Shown here piece after piece: positions 20,587 to 27,527 of a stretch of DNA of 47,916 nt. The notes beneath the pieces were generated by a model. It saw only the letters and a program-made list of their open reading frames with translations. It searched no databases and was not told the DNA's origin. Location of the stretch: IMG/VR virus record IMGVR_UViG_3300043436_003514, positions 1 through 47,916 of that record; one strand, given 5' to 3'. Position 1 is the first letter of the stretch. Every line of letters begins with the position of its first letter. The position numbers and the translations under genes are program-made. Origin of the DNA: a virus.

Positions 20587-20591
20587 CAATT

Positions 20592-20666
20592 GGTTTTGTG
20601 GTGTAACGGAGAGCACATGAAGCTACGGACTTCAGAGTGAGGGTTCGAATCCTTCCAAAACCACCA
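20592..20666 (+). tRNA. tRNA-Arg(ACG)
   Basis: Acceptor GGTTTTG/CAAAACC, anticodon stem TGAAG/CTTCA with loop CTACGGA (A34 would become inosine by host TadA), T loop TTCGAAT, CCA encoded. Confidence 0.92.
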
Positions 20667-20667
20667 T

Positions 20668-20739
20668 GGCGATGTAGTTCAGTGGTAGAACACTTCTTTC
20701 ATACGGAAGGGGTCGGTGGTTCGATACCACCCATCGCCA
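20668..20739 (+). tRNA. tRNA-Met(CAT), second copy
   Basis: Acceptor GGCGATG/CATCGCC, anticodon stem CTTCT/GGAAG with loop TTCATAC, T arm GGTGG-TTCGATA-CCACC. Not initiator-like; a lysidine-modified Ile tRNA is possible but tRNA-Ile(TAT) follows. Confidence 0.92.
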
Positions 20740-20745
20740 CTATAT

Positions 20746-20819
20746 TGGAATGTAGCTCAGTTGGTGAGAGCAGTTGTCTTATACACAACAGGTCATGGGT
20801 TCAACTCCCATCATTCCGA
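20746..20819 (+). tRNA. tRNA-Ile(TAT)
   Basis: Acceptor TGGAATG/CATTCCG (T1-G72 wobble), anticodon stem GTTGT/ACAAC with loop CTTATAC giving anticodon TAT, T loop TTCAACT, end A-CA. It reads AUA directly, without lysidine. Confidence 0.9.
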
Positions 20820-20824
20820 CAATA

Positions 20825-20912
20825 GGAAGGTTACCCAAGTTGGTGAAGGGGTCAGTTTGCTAAACTGATAGGTCAAGTAATTGGCGCGAGGGTTCGAGCC
20901 CCTCACCTTCCG
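20825..20912 (+). tRNA. tRNA-Ser(GCT)
   Basis: Class II: acceptor GGAAGGT/ACCTTCC, anticodon stem TCAGT/ACTGA with loop TTGCTAA, long variable arm, G73, end G-CA. Last tRNA of the array. Confidence 0.93.
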
Positions 20913-20918
20913 CAAAAG

Positions 20919-20949
20919 TTGACAAAAAAGGATTTAAAACCTATATTTG
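20919..20949 (+). promoter_or_regulatory. Host-type promoter for the aminotransferase
   Basis: TTGAC at 20919-20923, and TATATTTG at 20942-20949 (20-nt gap from TTG), four bases, ATG at 20954. Confidence 0.78.
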
Positions 20950-20953
20950 TAGT

Positions 20954-22219
20954 ATGGAAAAACTATCAAAAATAGGGAACAATATAGTGGGTTCTGAAAT
21001 CATCAAAATCTCACAACAAATCAAAGAAATCTCTAAAACAAAACCTGTAATCAATTTAACCATTGGTGATTTTAATTCAGGATTTTGGCCAATCCCACCA
21101 AAATTGAAACAACACATTGAACAATGTTATGAGGATGGTTTGACCAATTATCCTAATTCTCAAGGTGAGATTAATTTAAGAGAATCGGTTTCCAAACATA
21201 TTAAACAACAATTTGATGTAGATTATTCTCCTGAGGAAATCTTAATTGGTGGTGGAGTTCGTCCGTTGATTTATACGGTTTACAAAGCGACCACAAATCC
21301 AAACGAATCAGTAATTTATCCTGTTCCATCTTGGAACAATAACCACTATTGTTTTTTACATGGAGTTGAAAAAACTGAGATTGAATGTCTACCTGAAAAT
21401 TCATTTTTTCCAACTGTAAGGGATATTGAGGTTAGGATTGGTGACAATACATCTTTGATTTGTATTTGTTCACCACAGAACCCTACAGGTCGTGTGATTG
21501 ACCCTGAAGTTCTTAAAGGTATTTGTGAGTTGGTGGTCAATGAAAATAAAGTTAGGGCAAGTCAAGTCGGTTCAAGACCTTTGTATTTGTTCTTTGACCA
21601 AATCTATTCTGACATCACACAAGATGGTAAATTTGTACATCCAATCAAACTATGTCCTGAAATCAGACCATATTTGATTTGTGCTGACGGTATTTCCAAA
21701 TCACTAAATGCCACTGGTGTTCGTGTTGGTTGGTTGTTTGGACCAAAAGATGTTATTGGAAAAATGACTGAAGTATTGTCTCACATTGGAGCATGGGCAC
21801 CAAAACCTGAACAACATGGTTTGGACAAATATATTAGAGAAAATTATGATGATTACCTGTGGCATGTCAATTATGTTAAGAACGAATATGAATGGATTAC
21901 GCATAGTATCTGTAAAAAGTTTGAAGAGTTAAAAGAAAAAGGTTTTAACGTTGATTGTCAAAGACCAGAAGGTGGAATCTACATTTCAGTTTATTTGGGG
22001 TATGTAAATTCATTCGACTCAACTGAAGAATACATTTCATTTCTAATTAACAATTGTGGTCTTGGAATTGTACCATTTGAATATTTTGGTTCAAAAGAAA
22101 AGGGATGGTTCAGAATTTCGATTGGTAATATTTCCAGTAGTAATTTGGACGATGTTATTAACACAATTGAAAAGTCGGTAGTGAAATCAACATCTTTTGT
22201 TAATTCTAGGATATTTTAA
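20954..22219 (+). CDS. PLP-dependent class I/II aminotransferase
   Basis: 421 residues, normal for fold-type I aminotransferases. Visible signatures: GGGVRPLIYTVY (cofactor phosphate-binding Gly-rich turn, ~99-110), CSPQNPTGR with Asn176, FFDQIYSD with Asp215 and Tyr218, and DGISKSLNATGVRVGW with the Schiff-base Lys249. An Arg in WFRISIG near the C terminus would bind the substrate carboxylate. The reaction is amino transfer between an amino acid and a 2-oxo acid; the substrate is not predictable. It has an early-type leaderless promoter, unusual for a metabolic gene in a phage. Confidence 0.92.
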   Translation: MEKLSKIGNNIVGSEIIKISQQIKEISKTKPVINLTIGDFNSGFWPIPPKLKQHIEQCYEDGLTNYPNSQGEINLRESVSKHIKQQFDVDYSPEEILIGGGVRPLIYTVYKATTNPNESVIYPVPSWNNNHYCFLHGVEKTEIECLPENSFFPTVRDIEVRIGDNTSLICICSPQNPTGRVIDPEVLKGICELVVNENKVRASQVGSRPLYLFFDQIYSDITQDGKFVHPIKLCPEIRPYLICADGISKSLNATGVRVGWLFGPKDVIGKMTEVLSHIGAWAPKPEQHGLDKYIRENYDDYLWHVNYVKNEYEWITHSICKKFEELKEKGFNVDCQRPEGGIYISVYLGYVNSFDSTEEYISFLINNCGLGIVPFEYFGSKEKGWFRISIGNISSSNLDDVINTIEKSVVKSTSFVNSRIF

Positions 22220-22262
22220 AAAAAATATTTAAATAAATTGACGAATCAGGGTTCCTAACTTA

Positions 22263-22269
22263 TATTTAT
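22263..22269 (+). promoter_or_regulatory. Candidate phage promoter (TATTTAT)
   Basis: TATTTAT 12 nt before the ATG at 22282. Confidence 0.45.
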
Positions 22270-22281
22270 CATTCATTGAAT

Positions 22282-22473
22282 ATGAAAAACATTATGAAAA
22301 ACACAATTCTTACATTATTCACAATCGTAGCTTTAGCCTCTTGTGGACACGAAACAACTGAAACTAAATCTGATTCAACCATGGTAGATTCTGTTATGGT
22401 AGATTCATCAACAATTGATTCAACCGTAGTTGCAGACTCAGTTGAAGTTGAGTCATCTGTTGAAACTAATTAA
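22282..22473 (+). CDS. Small predicted lipoprotein (63 aa)
   Basis: The ATG at 22282 starts MKNIMKNTILTLFTIVALAS followed by CGHE: a type II signal peptide with lipobox ALASC. The mature 40 residues are a low-complexity repeat of VDS/TVD-type units with no fold predicted. It is likely anchored in the host envelope. Upstream TATTTAT and downstream terminator frame a single-gene unit. Confidence 0.75.
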   Translation: MKNIMKNTILTLFTIVALASCGHETTETKSDSTMVDSVMVDSSTIDSTVVADSVEVESSVETN

Positions 22474-22492
22474 TTGGTTTTTGACTACAAAC

Positions 22493-22522
22493 AAAAAACC
22501 CACTTTTCAGTGGGTTTTTTTT
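22493..22522. terminator. Bidirectional Rho-independent terminator
   Basis: AAAAAACCCACT, a TTTC loop and AGTGGGTTTTTT. It serves both the lipoprotein gene and the convergent lysin gene. Confidence 0.9.
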
Positions 22523-22523
22523 A

Positions 22524-23708
22524 TTATAATAATCCTTTAATTCTGTTAATATTTTCTTCTAACTTTTTACTTGGTTTCTTATCGAATGATTTTTTTAAGT
22601 TTTTATAACTACTTAGAAAAAATCCATCATCAGGTGAACTATCATCATTTTTTGGTTCTTCTGGTTCTTTAGGTTTTTCGTCAGAAGATTTTTTTAAACC
22701 TCTATATAAACTAGTAAATATACCAACATCTTCGCCTTTATCTTGTTTAGTGTTAGGAGGCGTTTCATTATCAAAAACAATTGAAGTCCTGTTTTTGTTA
22801 TGTTTATATAGTGTAACCAAAACGTTTGAATTTGTTGTACCTAAAACAGTGCCAACCCCAACCCTATCTTTTATTTTTTGTGATGGAGATGTAATACCGC
22901 AATATTCCAAAAACCCATCCTCAAATTCTATAACAATTTGGTTAATACAAGATGTGTTATTTATTACGTCGACAATTTTTCCTGAAACAGGACTTTTAAT
23001 TTTTGTATTTGAATTTCTTGGAATTAATACTTTACCTCCTCTAATTTTTGCACCAACACCAAACGTACCTGGTTTAAATGATTCTTTAATACCCATAGAA
23101 TTTAATATTGAAAGACCAATTTTACTTGCAAAATTACTTGAACTTGGTGTTTCTGTGTCTTGAGTACTGTCCTCTGTCGATGTAGTATTGGTTGAAGTTT
23201 CTGTTGAACTTGATGTTGGTTGTTGACTTGGAGAACCCGTCATGTTTGATACGTGAACATGGTTATCATGACCTTCAAATCCAAAAGTTAAAACTGCCTT
23301 TGGGTTACTTGGTCCTTCGGCATTTTTATTGTACCCCATTGACACTAACGCAGCTACTAATTTGTCGGCATCTGCTCGATTAGATGGACTAACCGCTTTA
23401 CCATTAATCATGGCAATATCAACGGCATTTCCTGTTGTGTGTCGGCTTGTATTACCACTCTTAGTTTTGTTCCCGTGTCCACTAATTCCAGTTGTAACAC
23501 TAACATTTACACCAGCACTTTTTGCAGCATTTTGGATGTCCTGTAATAAAGTGGTATTGATATTATCTGATGCGGGATTACCGTGGCCAATATTCCTGAA
23601 ATCAATATTGTTGTAGGAATCCGTAACTTCAAATACCAAGTTTTTATTTTCATTTATGATATTATAACTTGATAATATATCTTCAATTAATTTTTTTTGA
23701 TTACTCAT
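22524..23708 (-). CDS. M15-type peptidoglycan peptidase with C-terminal M23-like domain
   Basis: 394 residues from ATG 23708, chosen because TATTTAT ends 4 nt before it. The N-terminal domain holds SRHTTGNAVDIA (His90, Asp97) and HDNHVHV (~147-153), the zinc ligands of M15 D-Ala-D-Ala carboxypeptidase/L-Ala-D-Glu endopeptidase lysins. A Ser/Thr-rich linker (~160-195) leads to residues ~230-300 (IKSPVSGKIVDV, IVIEFEDGFLEYCGI, VGVGTVLGTTNSN), which resemble an M23/LytM beta-fold but lack a clear HxH. The N-terminal helix with NENKN and the late-type promoter suggest it is packaged in or on the virion rather than being the holin-dependent endolysin. Two SxYxxLKKSxDxKP repeats lie at the C terminus. 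Confidence 0.82.
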   Translation of the reverse strand: MSNQKKLIEDILSSYNIINENKNLVFEVTDSYNNIDFRNIGHGNPASDNINTTLLQDIQNAAKSAGVNVSVTTGISGHGNKTKSGNTSRHTTGNAVDIAMINGKAVSPSNRADADKLVAALVSMGYNKNAEGPSNPKAVLTFGFEGHDNHVHVSNMTGSPSQQPTSSSTETSTNTTSTEDSTQDTETPSSSNFASKIGLSILNSMGIKESFKPGTFGVGAKIRGGKVLIPRNSNTKIKSPVSGKIVDVINNTSCINQIVIEFEDGFLEYCGITSPSQKIKDRVGVGTVLGTTNSNVLVTLYKHNKNRTSIVFDNETPPNTKQDKGEDVGIFTSLYRGLKKSSDEKPKEPEEPKNDDSSPDDGFFLSSYKNLKKSFDKKPSKKLEENINRIKGLL

Positions 23709-23712
23709 AATC

Positions 23713-23719
23713 ATAAATA
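23713..23719 (-). promoter_or_regulatory. Candidate phage late promoter (TATTTAT)
   Basis: Minus-strand TATTTAT, four bases, ATG at 23708. Confidence 0.5.
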
Positions 23720-23734
23720 GTTTAACAATAAAAA

Positions 23735-23757
23735 AAACCGACTATTGGTCGGTTCTT
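23735..23757 (-). terminator. Rho-independent terminator
   Basis: ACCGAC/GTCGGT with a 5-nt loop. On the minus strand the hairpin is followed by a long T run. It overlaps the stop of the 49-aa ORF. Confidence 0.8.
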
Positions 23758-23891
23758 TTAGTGTAGACCAATCTTTTGATTTCTGACTTAACAGGCTCTT
23801 CAGATTGGGGTTCAGGTTTATTTACTTTCTTTTTAAAAAACGATTTAAAAAAATTAATAATTTTATTTAATGTTGTCTTGATTGTTTTCAT
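23742..23891 (-). CDS. Small basic protein (49 aa)
   Basis: MKTIKTTLNKIINFFKSFFK followed by KK is a strongly amphipathic basic helix; the rest is polar (NKPEPQSEEPVKSEIKR). Its start overlaps the end of the pspC-like gene by 29 nt and its stop lies in the terminator, so it is the last gene of the transcript. It could associate with the membrane surface. Unrecognised. Confidence 0.6.
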   Translation of the reverse strand: MKTIKTTLNKIINFFKSFFKKKVNKPEPQSEEPVKSEIKRLVYTKRTDQ

Positions 23892-24066
23892 ATCTTTCCA
23901 ATGGAATTATCATCCACATCAATAAGTATGTGATAATAATTGGAAATGGTGTAAAAACTAATGCAACAAAAATAATTCTTATTATTGATTCATCAATATT
24001 GAAATATTCTGAAAGTCCTTTACATACTCCCACAATTTCTCCATGTGGTCTTTTTAATCTTTTCAT
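23863..24066 (-). CDS. PspC-domain membrane protein
   Basis: 67 residues. MKRLKRPHGEIVGVCKGLSE followed by YFNIDESIIRIIFVALVF is the PspC domain signature, and a second hydrophobic stretch (PIIITYLLMWMIIPLE) completes it. PspC proteins sit in the inner membrane and sense or buffer envelope stress; the single-domain form is common in Bacteroidota. It overlaps the epimerase gene by 4 nt. In a phage it may guard the membrane during infection or block the host stress response; that is inference. Confidence 0.88.
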   Translation of the reverse strand: MKRLKRPHGEIVGVCKGLSEYFNIDESIIRIIFVALVFTPFPIIITYLLMWMIIPLERYENNQDNIK

Positions 24067-24524
24067 TTTCCTTGTTTGTCTTTTTCTGATATTGTAATTT
24101 TATTAACTCCACTATGTTCAAAAACTACATTTGACACTGTTGGGTTTTCAAACCAACGCAAACTATGCTCACTTTCAGGGTTATAATCACCCTCAACCAT
24201 GTAAACAACAATTGTATTAGGTTCAAGTGTTAAAAATCCGTGAGCCATGTTATTCGGGATGTATACCGCTTGGTTTTCATTAACCTCACAATAATCAGTT
24301 TCACCTGTTTTTAAATCAACCATAAAGTCGATAATTGAACCCTGAACCACTTTAACGTATTTTGTCTGTGGTGGATTGGTTTGGTAATGTAATCCTCTAA
24401 AGGTAAATGGCTCAGTATTGATACTGATTGAACATTGAGTCCAATCAATATCTAATACCTTTGTGTTTATCGGTGTGTAAGACCCCCTATCGTCTTTGAA
24501 TGTTTCGTGTTCGTGTTTAATCAT
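24063..24524 (-). CDS. RmlC-like sugar-nucleotide epimerase (cupin)
   Basis: 153 residues. FTFRGLHYQTNPPQTKYVKV followed by VQGSIIDFMVDLKTG is the RmlC signature, with the catalytic His in GLHYQ (~46). IPNNMAHGFLTLEPNTIVVY supplies the second conserved His and Tyr region. RmlC converts dTDP-4-keto-6-deoxyglucose to the L-form in rhamnose synthesis; shorter relatives act on other sugars. It is some 25-30 residues shorter than typical RmlC. It overlaps the HAD gene upstream and pspC downstream. Possible roles are host surface-polysaccharide change or sugar modification of phage DNA or virions. Confidence 0.82.
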   Translation of the reverse strand: MIKHEHETFKDDRGSYTPINTKVLDIDWTQCSISINTEPFTFRGLHYQTNPPQTKYVKVVQGSIIDFMVDLKTGETDYCEVNENQAVYIPNNMAHGFLTLEPNTIVVYMVEGDYNPESEHSLRWFENPTVSNVVFEHSGVNKITISEKDKQGK

Positions 24525-25092
24525 TTAAAAATTTCAGTATTTTATCTTTTATTCCTGATTGTTTGATTCCTTCATTTGAAGACGGTGTCAATACGAAATT
24601 ATCTAATCCCCAATCTTTCCAATCCTCTCCATTCTTACCCATATCAAGGTCATCAACTGCGACCCAATGAGTAACTTCAGGATGGTCATGTAAGAATTGT
24701 TTAATCTCGATAACACGGGTCATTTCCAAATCCCAACGAGGAGACCAAATCCATATCATATCATTATACCATGTACATTGACCCAAATTAGTTGTTAATG
24801 CGATTGGTTTTTTGATGATACCTTTTGATTCGTAATATTCTCCCATTTCTTCGAGATTAGCCCACCTCTTCCAATCAGAAGACGTTACAATTTCGGCACC
24901 TGTTTCTTCCAAGATTTCATTCAAAGTCTTAACAGCTTTTTGATTAAAGTTATCAAAACGATATTCAAGGGGCATTTCTGATGTTGTCATAGATAATTTA
25001 CGACCACCCCATTTTGTTTGTTTCTTAAATCGACCACCCCACTCTGAAGATAAACAGATTACTCCATCATGGTCCAAAAATATAACTTTCAT
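24517..25092 (-). CDS. HAD-superfamily hydrolase
   Basis: 191 residues. MKVIFLDHDGVICLSSEWGG has the HAD nucleophile motif D-x-D-G with His as the middle residue. IVTSSDWKRW (~68-78) is motif II, and WVAVDDLDMG (~141-150) is motif IV with the two Asp. The WSPRWD and DW-rich middle resembles HAD domains predicted to act in RNA repair (SAK-type) rather than classic sugar phosphatases. A TATATTTG promoter box with TTTG 19 nt upstream lies 4 nt before the ATG. Confidence 0.8.
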   Translation of the reverse strand: MKVIFLDHDGVICLSSEWGGRFKKQTKWGGRKLSMTTSEMPLEYRFDNFNQKAVKTLNEILEETGAEIVTSSDWKRWANLEEMGEYYESKGIIKKPIALTTNLGQCTWYNDMIWIWSPRWDLEMTRVIEIKQFLHDHPEVTHWVAVDDLDMGKNGEDWKDWGLDNFVLTPSSNEGIKQSGIKDKILKFLND

Positions 25093-25096
25093 AACG

Positions 25097-25127
25097 CAAA
25101 TATAGTATATTTATATAAAAACACAAA
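25097..25127 (-). promoter_or_regulatory. Host-type promoter of the HAD-epimerase-pspC operon
   Basis: Minus-strand TATATTTG (25097-25104), 19-nt gap, TTTG (25124-25127); ATG at 25092 is 4 nt from the -7 box. Confidence 0.75.
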
Positions 25128-25166
25128 GCATAATAAGCATAAAAGTTTAATTTATATCTATGGACG

Positions 25167-25391
25167 ATGATAGTGAAAAACAGAACTTGGAGAAGAACGT
25201 TTCAAGACAATCTCTCCCAAATCTCTTTAATGTTGGCGTTATTCTTCAATCCTTTTGGATTCGATGCCGTTCAATATGCTCTAATGTTGTGGACAGGGAG
25301 TTTATGGAAAGCCAACTTTATTTTGTATTGTGTTGCGGCAGTATTTTTTGGTTTTTACTTATATTTGAGGAAATTATCTAAAAAACCTTAA
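25167..25391 (+). CDS. Small two-helix membrane protein
   Basis: 74 residues. MIVKNRTWRRTFQDNLSQIS precedes two hydrophobic stretches (LMLALFFNPFGFDAVQYALM and ILYCVAAVFFGFYLYL) and a basic end (RKLSKKP). The pattern is common among phages and probably gives an inner-membrane protein. This frame was chosen over the overlapping one starting at 25160, which has no conserved character. It is convergent with the gene at 25388. Confidence 0.7.
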   Translation: MIVKNRTWRRTFQDNLSQISLMLALFFNPFGFDAVQYALMLWTGSLWKANFILYCVAAVFFGFYLYLRKLSKKP

Positions 25392-26911
25392 AGAGCTTCA
25401 AGTTGTCCTTCTTTAAACCTATCAAAGTTTGGACCTTTTTTCAAATAGAATTGACTACCTTTTTTATTGTAATCTAATATCCCCGCTAATTTTGCCGAAT
25501 TAAAAAATCCACTATGTTGACCTCTCCATTTGGATGAGATATGCCAATCTTCCTGACCAGTTCTTGAATAATATGGTTTTCCTTTAACATCTTTCTTTTT
25601 TAGAAGTCCTGCATTAGTTAAGAAATCCAATTTGGTACCTTCTTTCCCTGATTCTAAATAATCCACAAGTTGTTTAACCAAACCTGAATCCTGTCTCTTG
25701 AATGTGTATCCATAACTTGACCTATTTGGAGACCACACGGTTTTTCCACCATGTATTTTAGACATAAATTCGGGACTGTTTCTTAAAGAATATACTACCC
25801 ATTTTTTAATTTCCTCACAAAACCTGTTAAATACTTCTTGAGGAGAATTACGACGGTCTGTAAAATAATCATGATTAAACAATATTTGTCTATATCCGTC
25901 AGGTAAATCCGCGTTGATTTCCGTGAACCATTCCCCTCTTGGTGAAAATGATACATCAAAGAATACTAAATTGTTTTGATTACTTGGTTTAATTCCATAT
26001 GAAATATTTAAATAATAACTATCAACATTATCTTCATCTATTGATATATTTAAAGTTGCTTGACCTAGTTGTTCATTATAGTTAGTTCTTTCTGCTTGGT
26101 AGAATTCTAATCCAACATTTTCTTTAGTTCTAAGTTCTTTACCAATATCGAAGAACGAATAATTTTCCCAATCAAAGATTTTATCGAAAATATGTTGTCG
26201 GTATTTTTCTTGGTCTTTATCCCAATCATTTCTAATTGTTTCAATAACTTTTGGTGCACCAAGATTAAATACGTCTTTTTCTCTGTCGGTCATTCTCTCA
26301 TCGGTTGCGTCATACCATGTCTCAGCACCAGGTTTTTTGTGAATGGCTATTTTGTAGAACTTATTACTCCTATCAAATTTTTTCAAAATTACATAATATA
26401 ATGCTTGGTCGTTACCTGATGTGTATTGATTAAAATATGTTGGTGTATTTGCCATGGTTGTACACCATTTGGTTCCTGAACCATACTTACATGATGCTTC
26501 ATATGTTAAAGGTTTGACAATTAAAATATTGGAATCTTCATATAATTTCTTGGCTCCTGATGAATCAAACTTATTTTGTTGGCTTTTTGAAGTTTCTTTG
26601 TGTGATTGTATGGCATTTCTTAAACCAGCAAAACTATACTTATTAATATCTTTTTCTTCTAATGATTGTTGGAATCTATCAAACTCTTTAATTAATTCAA
26701 CATCGTCTATAATTTCTTCAATAGATGAATTTGGATGTAAATTTTTTAATAAGAAATCTCCGTATTTGAAATTGGTTTGAGCCAAAAAAGGATGACCTAA
26801 AGCATACTCCAATACCTCAATATGTTCTGGGTCTGCAGAAAATTTTTCTTCATATTTTTTACGTAAATCTTCTTTACGACCTTCAATAATAAGGATTGGA
26901 ACTAATCTCAT
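25388..26911 (-). CDS. KWCTT-domain protein, probable virion/internal protein (paralogue 1)
   Basis: 507 residues from ATG 26911 (TATTTAT ends 4 nt before it); the frame stays open upstream through the tmRNA but that part is non-coding. The N terminus MRLVPILIIEGRKEDLRKKY matches that of the 27528 gene. Residues ~135-200 contain ILIVKPLTYEASCKYGSGTK followed by WCTTM, the same module as in that gene (VLVVRPKSHAASCYYGANTK then WCTT). The module is widespread in phage proteins but uncharacterised. The C-terminal ~110 residues look like a winged-helix-type region (KLDFLTNAGLLKKKDV). No enzyme is assigned. Confidence 0.75.
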   Translation of the reverse strand: MRLVPILIIEGRKEDLRKKYEEKFSADPEHIEVLEYALGHPFLAQTNFKYGDFLLKNLHPNSSIEEIIDDVELIKEFDRFQQSLEEKDINKYSFAGLRNAIQSHKETSKSQQNKFDSSGAKKLYEDSNILIVKPLTYEASCKYGSGTKWCTTMANTPTYFNQYTSGNDQALYYVILKKFDRSNKFYKIAIHKKPGAETWYDATDERMTDREKDVFNLGAPKVIETIRNDWDKDQEKYRQHIFDKIFDWENYSFFDIGKELRTKENVGLEFYQAERTNYNEQLGQATLNISIDEDNVDSYYLNISYGIKPSNQNNLVFFDVSFSPRGEWFTEINADLPDGYRQILFNHDYFTDRRNSPQEVFNRFCEEIKKWVVYSLRNSPEFMSKIHGGKTVWSPNRSSYGYTFKRQDSGLVKQLVDYLESGKEGTKLDFLTNAGLLKKKDVKGKPYYSRTGQEDWHISSKWRGQHSGFFNSAKLAGILDYNKKGSQFYLKKGPNFDRFKEGQLEAL

Positions 26912-26915
26912 AACC

Positions 26916-26922
26916 ATAAATA
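26916..26922 (-). promoter_or_regulatory. Candidate phage late promoter (TATTTAT)
   Basis: Minus-strand TATTTAT, four bases, ATG at 26911. Confidence 0.5.
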
Positions 26923-26930
26923 TATGGTAA

Positions 26931-26960
26931 TAAAAAAACCTCACCATATGATGAGGTTTT
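26931..26960 (-). terminator. Terminator of the tmRNA transcript
   Basis: On the minus strand AAAACCTCA, loop, TGAGGTTTT and seven T follow the tmRNA CCA end by 3 nt. Confidence 0.85.
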
Positions 26961-26963
26961 AAT

Positions 26964-27360
26964 TGGTGGAGGTAGAGGGATTCGAACCCTCGTCTTGCCC
27001 ATCTTGACAATAAATGACTACACGCTTAGGTCAACATTTAAGCTAATGTTCCGAAATTTCACAATTCCCTTATTTTAAAGTGGTTCGGTTTACTGAGAAC
27101 TAATCCTCCACTTGTTTCTTTTAAGATAGAAACCACACCTTACAAGGACTTCTGTTCCTGGGTTAGTGTCCTCCCGACCCGATGGTTCTTCCTAATCTGA
27201 TTAGGCTGCAACCGTAGCATCTTCACGGACTAATCCGATAGCTGCCATTTTGTTTAAAACGTTGCCGTTTAACTTTTGTATCCGTAGATTTAAGTGATAG
27301 GAAACTTCTCACTGCGTGCCACGTATCCCCAACTATGTCAATCGATACCAGTGTACCCCC
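26964..27360 (-). ncRNA. ssrA: Transfer-messenger RNA (tmRNA, ssrA)
   Basis: On the minus strand the RNA begins GGGGGTACACTGGTATCGAT, matching the universal tmRNA 5' end (GGGG-N-TGG-TTCGAC). It ends with a T arm GAGGG-TTCGAAT-CCCTC, acceptor TACCTCC (pairing with GGGGGTA), A73 and an encoded CCA. It is 397 nt. The tag reading frame is preceded by GTTAAAC; the likely resume codon is GGC at 27266-27264, and the tag runs 21 codons from GNVL to DATVAA before TAA at 27203-27201. tmRNA with SmpB rescues stalled ribosomes and marks the product for proteolysis. No smpB is in the window, so host SmpB would be used. Own promoter, boxA-like site and terminator are present. Confidence 0.93.
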
Positions 27361-27364
27361 ATAT

Positions 27365-27376
27365 TTTCAAAGAACA
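27365..27376 (-). promoter_or_regulatory. boxA-like element upstream of tmRNA
   Basis: Minus-strand TGTTCTTTGAAA, identical to the Bacillus-type boxA core, 4 nt before the tmRNA 5' end. Confidence 0.45.
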
Positions 27377-27464
27377 TTAAAATCACTTTCGCCCCCTGTA
27401 TAACTTTCGTTGGATGCTTAAGGTCAGCCTTAACTATTAAGGGAGCCACCCGTGATTTGTTATA

Positions 27465-27495
27465 CAAAGGTAAGTATAAATATGAATATTCCAAA
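27465..27495 (-). promoter_or_regulatory. Host-type promoter of tmRNA
   Basis: Minus-strand TACCTTTG (27465-27472), 19-nt gap, TTTG (27492-27495). The ~100-nt leader to the tmRNA start contains CCTTAA/TTAAGG and would be removed by processing. Confidence 0.75.
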
Positions 27496-27504
27496 CAAAA
27501 CTGG

Positions 27505-27511
27505 TATTTAT
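27505..27511 (+). promoter_or_regulatory. Candidate phage late promoter (TATTTAT)
   Basis: TATTTAT 16 nt before the GTG start at 27528. Confidence 0.45.
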
Positions 27512-27527
27512 AGTAAAAAAATCCCCT

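Noticed and set aside
16995-20850. Several open frames antisense to or across tRNA genes
   Set aside because: They contain translated T-arm and anticodon sequences (RTCDL, GFEP, SNPV-type strings) that are hallmarks of tRNA shadows.
25160-25381. Overlapping open frame starting at 25160
   Set aside because: It lacks family character, while the +1-shifted frame at 25167 has a known two-helix membrane pattern.
26918-27010. Upstream extension of the 25388-26911 gene
   Set aside because: The extension would be translated from the tmRNA 3' end and its terminator; the TATTTAT motif also points to the ATG at 26911.
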